From: Dryococelus australis
Lineage: Eukaryota > Arthropoda > Insecta > Phasmatodea > Phasmatidae
Assembly (NCBI GenBank): GCA_029891345.1
Contig: CM057002.1
Coordinates: 64,064,590-64,128,589, forward strand
Length of the DNA stretch: 64,000 bases
Direction: 5' to 3'
In this document: positions 55,601-64,000 of the stretch, piece by piece
Layout of the letters: the number at the start of each line of letters is the position of its first letter
Numbering within the stretch: the stretch's first letter is position 1
Program-made: the position numbers and the translations under genes
The notes under the pieces: generated by a model
What the model was told of the DNA's origin: nothing
Databases searched by the model: none
The model's input: the letters and a program-made list of their open reading frames with translations, nothing else

Positions 55601-58130
55601 ATTTCCATCCGTCTTTCAGAATTACGTGAAAAATATTAACATTATCAACAGTCTAAATTTCGACGAAAATTGAAGGGCTTGGTGGAAACAAGTCCTATCA
55701 CACATCTGCAACTATGCATGCTACGTCTGCAATAGGCCTGTATTCCCTTCTTCCAACAAGAAGGGAGGCAGTCTATTCTTCTGCTTGTTTCTTGAGACCT
55801 ACCCGCATAAGCAAACTTATGCATGTACACATTAGATGGTGTCAGCTATAATATGTTCATATAAATCTCATTTTTATGAATGTTTGATATACGCCCTTCT
55901 TTTACCAAGCCCTTTCATTTATGTTTCGTCTGCGAAGTATGTCAATTTTCTGAAATTATTTTGCGCGTAAAGATAAAGTTATATATTCTATAGGCATGAT
56001 GATAATTCGTATGCTCGGTTCCTGTTATCACCGATATACTTTCTTTATTTAGTTCTTCACACACACAGACATATATATATAATATAAATATATAATATAC
56101 ATATATACAATATATATTATATATACATATGTATGGGACCAAAAGTTTTGAGAGGCGTTATCTGGAATATTGCTGTGTGTTTATGTCGTCTTCTGTGTCA
56201 GCTTCTCGTTCTAGATGGATGTATTTTGCAGTCATTTTCGGTAAACTTATAGGTAATGCTCAAAACTCGCAGTTGCTGAACATAACGCATGCGATTCTCA
56301 TAAATGTCTTTCCTTAGTATGTTCCGATAGGACGGCTTTTTCATTGTTTAGAAGTCCTTACAGAAAATAAAAACGATGCTTCTTGACTTTTCGTTTACAG
56401 CTTGGAATTAAGAAATTTTAAGCACGGCTAATGTGAAAAATATCTTTGTAAAATTAACTGCTTGCTATCACAAAAAAAAATGTTTATCATATAAGTAAAA
56501 TCACTATCATGCAAACACTGTGGACTTAATGGTCGTGAAATAACTATGAATGATAAACTTTTTTTTGTGGTAAAAGTTATCGACACTTTGGCTTATTAGG
56601 GCCGATTATATCATTTAATAATCAATTTAAAGGAAAAGCGGTGCATATATTTTCGTATAATTTTTAATTAAGAAAAAGTAATGCTGTTCGGAAATATGTT
56701 GCAAAACAAGGCGTAATATATTTAATTGATTTTTATGTCGTGCTATTATTTCTCAGTGGTCGCTAATGTACTACCTGAAATCCAAACTGCGTCTTCTTTC
56801 ATGCGATTCCACGAAGAGAAAAAAAAAATGCAGGGAATTTTAAGAATGTTCACTGGACACCGAAAACTACGTGGTTTGTTATGTATAATTTATAATTTTA
56901 TCTGAAATTCATAGGAGGGAACCATTCATCCGTACTGCAACAGATACTTAAAAGAACATGTTCTCCTTGTTGTTGACATGCATGTAAATCAGTAATTAAA
57001 CCTTAGTTGGCAATATTTTTTGTAGATGCACTCGTTTTTTTAATTTTTTTTCATACGTTCCATTCGATATAAATTCAATGGTAACAAAACTCGTCAAGGG
57101 GTGAACTGAAGAGTGAATATCCCTTGGAATATAAAGTTGAATTTTTCCTGCCTTTGTGGCCGTAATTGATTGCATGTCACAACGTCCTAGCAGCTCCAAG
57201 AACACCGACAAAACCGTCGCGTCGCTTCTGAGGGAAATTAAATTGAACTGTCAATAAAAGTGTTATTACAAAATGACGTGTTTTATCGCTATTGGATGAC
57301 TTAAGTCAATAGCAGTGGTTTTGCTGGAGACTCGATTGTATACGGCACGAAAAAAGTTTGTCGTGGCAAGGAAAACAGCATTTGACCTTTATCAAAATAT
57401 TTATGTTATTTCTCGGGTCATGCGACAACGTGAAAATCAATTAAAAATTGTTATCAATGTTATATTTTTCTTACCAGAAATTGATAATATTTTGTTAACA
57501 TGAAAGTGGATATAAATACATGAATATGATCGTATTGCTATCTGTACCTTTTGACAAATATGAACACGTTCCAGTAAAGTGTACGCTAATCAATCGGGCG
57601 TTTGTATGAAAATAAACACAAAACACTGCCTTATAGTGAAATATATTTACTAACATTTACTAATGGCCGATTAAATCATATATGTGAACTTAAATGCTAA
57701 CTGTCTCTATGGATTCTCTCGTCCATCACTGCTGAAATACTGCGAAATCATCGTACATATTTTCAATAGAAACAAACAAAAAAGTTTTGGAAGGTAGGAG
57801 AACATATTCCTTACTTCTAATACCCCGAAGGAGATTTTTTATTGGTATAACGTATGGCATGCACGCCAAAAGCAGCCTTCGTTGCAAGGTTTACAAGAAA
57901 CCAATTACATATAGCAACACAAAGTTTGGTTCCTGCGCGGCAAGCGATTATCACAATTCACTCGACATTTTACATTAGATTGAAAACTTTTAATCACTGT
58001 ATAAAATATTAATTACAAATTTATGTTACAGTTATGGGAGCGATGTGATATAGCTGCACATCATCGAAAACCATCTTTATTCCTTTACGCCTTCCTAGAG
58101 GCTTCAATCGCTAAAAGTTCTCCAAATTAG
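55601..58130. other. unassigned AT-rich DNA
   Basis: No gene recognised. Contains a TA-rich microsatellite at about 56060-56130. Confidence 0.4.
56060..56130. repeat. TA-rich microsatellite
   Basis: Interrupted TATATA/ATATAC repeats preceded by a short CA run. Confidence 0.85.
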
Positions 58131-58139
58131 TGTTTACGT

Positions 58140-58223
58140 ATGTACATAAGAAACTTTTAGACACGAAGAGCATAACGATTTTCTACAGGGTTAACGAGCT
58201 ACTGAATGGTTCTTCGAAAACAC

Positions 58224-58254
<31 letters not shown>

Positions 58255-58990
58255 TTTTAACCTCATTAGGGGCGGAATTAAGAAAAATAATTAAATCCAT
58301 TTTCAGGTCTTCATGTAGCCAACATTTCTAATAAAAGTGCATAACTATATCTTAAGTCGTTAATGAGGGTTTGACAAGTCTTCAAAAGAAGAAAATTTTC
58401 TCAATTCTCATATTATTAATCCTTGAATTTTAATAAAAATTCTAAATCAGTTTTTTTTTGTTTAGGTAGACTTCAGAAAGGACAAGCATAACGTTATCTT
58501 GTGTTATTAGTGAAATCACATTTTATCCCTTTTCACCATCTCAAATGTTGGATTTGAAAAAATATTAAAGAAATTAGTTTTACGCATTTTATGTAGCCTT
58601 TTGAAGCAAAGAGCATAAGGATAGGATATCGGTTTAGTTAGCTAACGAGGAGTCTTCGAACATAAATTTTACTCTTTTCACCCACTGGAGAAGTTGAATT
58701 AAAGAAATCTAAATTATATGTCTAGTATTTCAATATTTATATCGATATCTCATTAAGATGAGAAGAATTTAAAGAGTCATCGAAAACAAATTTTACCGTT
58801 TTTCAACCCTCTTAGGGGTTGAATAAAAAAAAATTACAATCGGTTTTCAGATATTAATGGAGGCAATTTTTTTTAAGTCCATAACGTTATCTTTTCGCAT
58901 TAATTTGCTCTCGAGGATTTCTTGAAAATTTATTTTACCGCTTTTCACCTTCTTAAAACCTGAATTTCCAAAAAAATAAATAATAATTTT
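58140..58990. repeat. diverged tandem array, about 120-147-bp unit, about six copies
   Basis: The block TTTTACC(C/G)-TTTTCACC-CT-TTAGG-GTTGAA recurs at about 58255, 58400, 58521, 58668, 58792 and 58934. A second anchor, GCATAACGTTATCTT-like, recurs at about 58168, 58340, 58488, 58611, 58741 and 58878, in fixed phase with the first. The units are strongly diverged. A poly-T run (58224-58251) interrupts the first unit. Insect non-LTR elements can carry such repeats in their 3' untranslated region, so this may be a LINE remnant; no coding was found. Confidence 0.65.
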
Positions 58991-60300
58991 GCGTGTGCTG
59001 TGCAATTCTTAAATTTCCATACTTTTTCGTCCAGTGGTTAGTGCTGTGAGTTGATGAGTGAGTGATTGTGTGTGTCGATACACAATTTTATACATATAGG
59101 AAAAATTCCATCTTATTTCCAATATACCACCATACCAAACCACGACTATTAAAATGTTTTTTTTTTTGTACCGTTTTGTTCCAGTGGTACGCATTTTCAG
59201 GCAAACGTAATAGACATGCTATCCTCTATTCCTGTATACAATCCTTAGCTTAAAATTTCCTCGAAAAGCTAATTTTTTCATTTTTTGAAATTAGGTTTAC
59301 TATAATTTTGGTAGCAGGCCGAAGAGGAGATGCCTAGATCTTTGAACTTACACACACACACAAAAAAAATTACAAAATTTACGATTCGTCTAGAATTAAG
59401 TTCGGTGAACTCAATGGAGTAAACTGCACCGAAATTCATCGAGAAAAGGCCAAGGTTCTATAAAATAAAATAAATGGTACCGGCTTATGTATTTTTTTCG
59501 TCTACAAATTATCAGTTCTAAGGATGAGGTTATCCGAAACATTGCGATTTTCCAAATCAGTTAATATTTAAATAATCCTTCGTATGATTGATTTGCTGGC
59601 ATTAGTAACAGAGTTATGAAATCTCGAATCCATAAAAGTTGCTGCACGAAAGTTGACTGGCCGTAGGCACGCTGTTGCACCTTTAAAATTGTTTCGCCGG
59701 GTCAATAACGCTTGTGGTTGGAGGTTGGGGAAAGCAAAGGATGGAGGTAACTAAACGTATTATGACCTTTATGGCCAATCAGCCAGGTAACCCATTTCAT
59801 AAATGAAGCCACGTCGAGTGCAGAATAGCGTCGTTGTGGCCTATGTGTGAACAAAAGATCGATGCGACGTGTTTAAGTTAAATTCTAGCGGGCGAAATTT
59901 ATGAGCAGCACTCGGATAGCAGATAGTACTGTTGTGAAAATTCCAGATTATATGTATTATGGATGAGTTATACTCCACTAATGACTTTATAGAACTTCTA
60001 ATATTTTCCGCAGAATACAGTTTTGGATGATTTAAGAGGTCATTATTAAACATATAGTTTGACCTACAGAATATTCATATAACAATGAAACGCCATACAA
60101 TGTCTCGAATTCCAAATTTTATTGCTATTCTATTCCTAAAATCGCCAAAGGAGTGGGTTTTGCACAGAGTGCACAGCAAGAACATTATAATCAGATACAG
60201 TTATTTAAGAGACAAAAATTTACTATTGCTGACGGGGTTATATTGTTGAATAATAACGGTAGCAGATTATTAAAGGAGAGTCTGGCATAAAGGATTTAAG
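58991..60300. other. unassigned DNA
   Basis: Nothing recognised. ORFs are below 71 codons. Confidence 0.4.
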
Positions 60301-60354
60301 AGAAGGTGCCAGACGCCAGCCGGTTGCAATGTTGTGACGTCACCCTACCACCAT

Positions 60355-60430
60355 GTTGGATCCAGCTGACCTTGACCTATAACCTTGACCTTCACCTCTT
60401 GCCCATAACCTTGGATAACCTTGAACCCAA
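60355..60430. repeat. GACCTTGACC/ATAACCTTG short repeats
   Basis: GACCTTGACCTATAACCTTG and related words repeat over about 75 bp. A single GACCTTGACCTGGG-like word occurs near 51930. Confidence 0.6.
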
Positions 60431-61020
60431 AAATTCTAAAAAATCCGAGAATTTTCTAAGAAAACTTAAAAAATGTATTACAAATTTCAACATTTTACAA
60501 AAAAATTATTTTTAACATTATTAGTAAACAATTTATTTAAAAGCTTACATACCCGGAGGTGCCTACAGATATTTATTGTTTATTTAATCGGTCAATTACT
60601 CACCTTCACTAATTAGTCGGCAGGCCTCTAGGCCCTTCCACACAAGTAGGTCTCTCCTACCTCGTCTCCGGATGTCATTTTGTCTTCTATACTATCATGT
60701 TGATCTGCTTCCCCTCGAACTTACCGTGCACATGTTTTAACGGTGCACACGGCACCACGACTTGAGACGGGCTGTGCATCAGACACTTGCAACACTGGAG
60801 AAAATTATATATATTTCTGAAATTTTTTCTCATATCAAAAGTAAAAATTATTTTACACCATAGCCACAAATATATTATACACGTGTGTTTTAGAAGTCAA
60901 TTTATATTTTTTGAAGACACAAATTCTTGCAAAAAGAAATTAATTTTGCTACGGCTTCCAAAAATAAAAAACAGAATAAAATTTCAATTCAGAAAACCGT
61001 ACAGTTCAATACAGAAAAAA
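60431..61020. other. unassigned AT-rich DNA
   Basis: A + strand 136-codon ORF (60787-61197) starts here and runs into the tandem array. Its Lys/Ile/Asn-rich translation reflects composition and repeats, so I do not regard it as a gene. Confidence 0.4.
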
Positions 61021-61310
61021 AGGCAAATGTGGAGAACATGTGTACAAAAATTCAAGAAAAACATTCAAGTGCGGAGAACATATTTACAAAAATGGACAAA
61101 TATTAAAAAGATCACAAACGACGAAATGCAGAAAAAGTACAAAAATGCATTGAATATACATACAAAAATGCAGAAAAAGACAGACAATGGTGCATAGGAT
61201 ATCTATGTACAAGAAATCACACACAACCAATTGCAGAAGACATCTATAAACAAAAATTTACAAAAAATCATACATGAAAAAATGCGGAGGATGCCTAAAT
61301 ATTATAAGAT
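61020..61310. repeat. degenerate tandem array, about 50-bp unit, about six copies
   Basis: The block AAATG(T/C)GGAGAACAT...TACAAAAAT recurs at about 61027, 61069, 61123, 61167, 61229 and 61280 (spacing 42-62 bp). It lies directly downstream of the 3' end of the PolB fossil on the minus strand and may belong to that element. Confidence 0.6.
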
Positions 61311-61317
61311 TCTTAGG

Positions 61318-62115
61318 TAAGTGTGTGTACATCGTCATCATCAATCTGCTGTCTCTTGTCATCTGTCCATCGTAATGCCATCTTGTTGGTGCACTCCGAC
61401 TACAGGGAATGCTGGTGTGAGCGAATTACGTGGACCTTTACCTTCATTTTCGTACGATTGTTTAAAATATCCATGAAATCTTCAAATTATATTTTATTCT
61501 TCACCGTGCATTTATAAATTCCCTTGGCACGTTTTGTGACTTTCCCCCCGCATTTGTATGTGCACAGTTTCGCCCGTAGCCTCACAAGTTCGGTCATGAT
61601 CGACCCATCGCACTCGTCCTTGAACATGCCCACTATCTTCTTGTTGGTGGGTTAAAAAACTACTCGTGGTTCGTGGGATAGCCACTGGTGTCGGACTTTT
61701 CAAAGAACATTGTGTCCGAAGCCATGCCCTCGTAGAAGTCCTCTATTATAATCTAGAACACGGACATGTCTGTGTCTGTATATAGGAGTTCGTTGTCTTT
61801 TCCGTATCGGGCCTTCATCACATCACAGTAGAACCAGTACATGGGTGTTTTGGACATGACTAGTATTGCGAACCATGCGTACATGGATTTGTCGAGAAGT
61901 ATGGCTTCATGCTGAAGTAGAATGAGGGAAAGATGTTCTCGTAAATTATCCTGTACTGAAATGTTAGTTTTGCCACCAATTTATATTGTCGTTTCTCATT
62001 ACACACCAATTCCATCGTTTGCAGTTTTCTTATGTTCTCCATTCATTTGCCGAAAGTTGCGTTGTTTGTTCATTAAAAATAAATATTTCGAAATTGTTAG
62101 TGGCCGCCTGTCACT
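61318..62115 (-). pseudogene. fossil: Polinton-type protein-primed DNA polymerase B, C-terminal half
   Basis: The minus-strand translation carries, in the right order, NNATFGK and MENIRKLQ (motif B region), KLVAKLTFQYRIIYENI, MYAWFAILVMSKTPMYWFYC, then VMKARYGKDNELLYTDTD (motif C, the metal-binding YxDTD), IIEDFYEGMASD, FKDECDGSIMTELVRLRAKL, KRAKGIYKCTVKN, HVIRSHQHSL and DDKRQQIDDDDVHTL at the end. This is the family B polymerase of Polintons and adintoviruses, which replicates linear DNA from a protein primer. The N-terminal exonuclease half was not found upstream. Several breaks are present. It is about 800 bp long, and no other gene of its element was recognised around it. Confidence 0.8.
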
Positions 62116-64000
62116 TTGCAGTATTTAGATCTATGTAAGGCTTTAACCATACAGTCTATTATACTTAATATCTTAATTGAAACATGCAAGGCGTTATTTA
62201 CAGTAATGTTAGTATAAACAACATTAAATCTTCGTGTGTGTGCACATGTTAACGATTATTCTTGTTTACAAAAATAAGCTTCTCTGATGGAAAATGTCGA
62301 CTTTGAAGTATGATCTGCTTAAATATGGCTGTGATATACAAAGTTAGATTAGGGACACAGGTAAACATAACAAGTTTGAGTCTGTTTCCATTCACTAGAA
62401 TTACGAATTAAAACGATATTGGAAATTTCAAATACAGAAAACGTGTTTCCATGTCAGACAAGCACTTACTGCATAACTATTAATGATTTTTTAAAATGTA
62501 AACGTAGCTTAACTATTAGCGATTGGCACCCAGTCATTGTATTCAACCAAAGTTAAGTGTAGAAATAGTTATATTTTGTAATGTAGTTTGAAGTTGAATA
62601 TGGCGACTCTCTTTGTTAGGCCTATGTCTAGTCTGGATGCGTTCGTTAGTGTTATCATTACTGATGATAATTTGAGTATATTTCCTTCGCACTGTTACGA
62701 GTTCGAAGTTTTATTGTAAAATATGAAATGGTGTGCTGTGTTACATTAATGTAACTGTAAACACACATAACTGCTAGCTTTTCAGACAATAATAACTAAT
62801 ACACATCATTATTGCAAACATAGATCTTACACAGACAAAAGTTGTACTGTCGCTTTAAAAAAACACCTTTTAAAGTTGAGCCTTATATGTGATCATCAAT
62901 GTCCTTTTCCCGCAGTACACATACGATTTTCTGCTTAATGAGATTCACGCACATACAGTGTTCATATTCGTCTTATGTAAATGTTGTATATGGCTTGGAA
63001 AATGACATACGCAAAAAAGAAAATAGCCACTGAGAAAAGTTCTTAGCAATATACACTCTTTAATCTTTAATGAACTAGATCGATCCAAGATAAATATAAC
63101 AATTCATCTTCGTGATTTGTTATAAACCGGAGGTGTCAATGGATTTGTAGGTAATATGCATTGCAGTGAAAACACTGCCAATTTTTTTTTACAAGGGAAG
63201 GCACTAATGTGTTTAAAAGTCATATCAAATTTCGAAAATTAAGGTTTATTCATACCATCATTAGTGTTAAAATAAAATTTTCCTCTAGTTTTTACCATTT
63301 TTAATAATGTGTCATAGTTAACTGTGTTTAAAGCGTCTAATTATTATTCATTCCTTGCTTAAAAAAACTTGTGATTGATTAATAGCAACATCTCCATTGC
63401 CATGTGCTTTTTAGATACAGTTTCAAATAGGCTGATAATTTTAAATCTATGCTCCTACGTTCCAGCACAGATTCAGTATTTGTTTTCCTTCAAAATGCTT
63501 GTTCAGAATATAATCAACTGGCTAGTTCCTGTAAGGGATGCAAATAAGCATACATGTCGGAATGTATCAAGTATCGAGCCGAGTGGAGTATGCTTATATA
63601 CATAAGTAAATTCTTAGGTTCGGACACAGCCTTAATAAAACTTGAATCGTCAAATTTAAGGTACTGATTATTTGTACGAAAAGTCACTTTGTAGTAGATC
63701 ACAATCCCAAACTGTAAATACTGAGTCACCTTTTAGACCTTCGTGCATCTAACATACATTTCTCGAGTAGTGAACAATCATTTCCTGTCCATTTCCCTTC
63801 ACATAAGAACGGAATGAAAACGCTATTATGATGTATAACATAATTCATGATTAATATCAATATTGTAACGGTACGTCCTAACAGTACTCGTATTTTAACA
63901 AGAACACCTAAATATGCTTAAAAAAAAAAAAACAGAATTAAAAACAATGACCGTTATATATTTTTGATAATATATATTCGCTGAGGGAAATAAAACCAAA
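62116..64000. other. unassigned AT-rich DNA
   Basis: No gene, SINE or MITE recognised. The longest ORF is about 76 codons. Confidence 0.45.

Noticed and set aside
60787-61197. 136-codon lysine-rich ORF
   Set aside because: It runs from AT-rich DNA into the 50-bp tandem array, so its length and composition follow from the repeat.

Overview
The window looks like gene-poor, AT-rich nuclear DNA of an arthropod, most likely an insect with a large, repeat-laden genome. The reasons are tRNA-derived SINEs, foldback MITEs, a Tc1-type and a pogo/Tigger-type transposon, an RTE-like LINE tail, many microsatellites, and virus-like elements of the Polinton/adintovirus kind that are common in insect genomes. 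A polyneopteran host is a guess. I found no convincing host protein-coding gene. The best host candidate is one short minus-strand ORF near 22.6-22.7 kb that resembles a first exon with a signal peptide.

The dominant content is fossil double-jelly-roll (DJR) capsid virus-like DNA. Copy 1 spans about 7.4-17.1 kb. It retains recognisable remnants of a packaging ATPase, a coiled-coil protein and a third rightward gene on the + strand. On the - strand lie remnants of a PLA2-bearing VP1-like protein, an adenain-type protease, a penton-like protein, a DJR major capsid protein, a small protein behind it, a two-finger C2H2 protein, an acidic/proline-rich protein and a proline-rich basic protein. It is broken many times. 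Copy 2 (about 25.3-28.2 kb) lies in the opposite orientation and keeps only the two ends of the same gene map; all capsid, protease and ATPase genes are gone. A third fossil at about 61.3-62.1 kb is the C-terminal half of a protein-primed family B DNA polymerase of the Polinton type. In function, the ATPase, capsid and protease genes would have formed a virion-assembly module, and PolB the replication module.

Other layout: 0-7.4 kb holds a palindromic foldback (0.98-1.42 kb), a MITE-B copy (1.64-2.04), SINEs and a long AT-rich stretch. 17-25 kb is mostly unrecognised DNA with SINEs and short repeats. 28-34 kb holds unassigned ORFs, a tandem repeat (30.5-31.3) and microsatellites. 34-43 kb holds two MITE-A copies, a nested inverted-repeat element, several GC-rich islands and a miniaturised Tc1 element with both ends. 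45-51 kb holds an RTE-like tail, a broken Tigger-like transposase followed by an 89-bp triple repeat, a SINE and another MITE-A. 51-64 kb holds GC-rich patches, a diverged tandem array (58.1-59.0), the PolB fossil with its own tandem array, and featureless AT-rich DNA.

All gene assignments come from reading translated motifs by eye; no database search was run. Spans of decayed elements are approximate.
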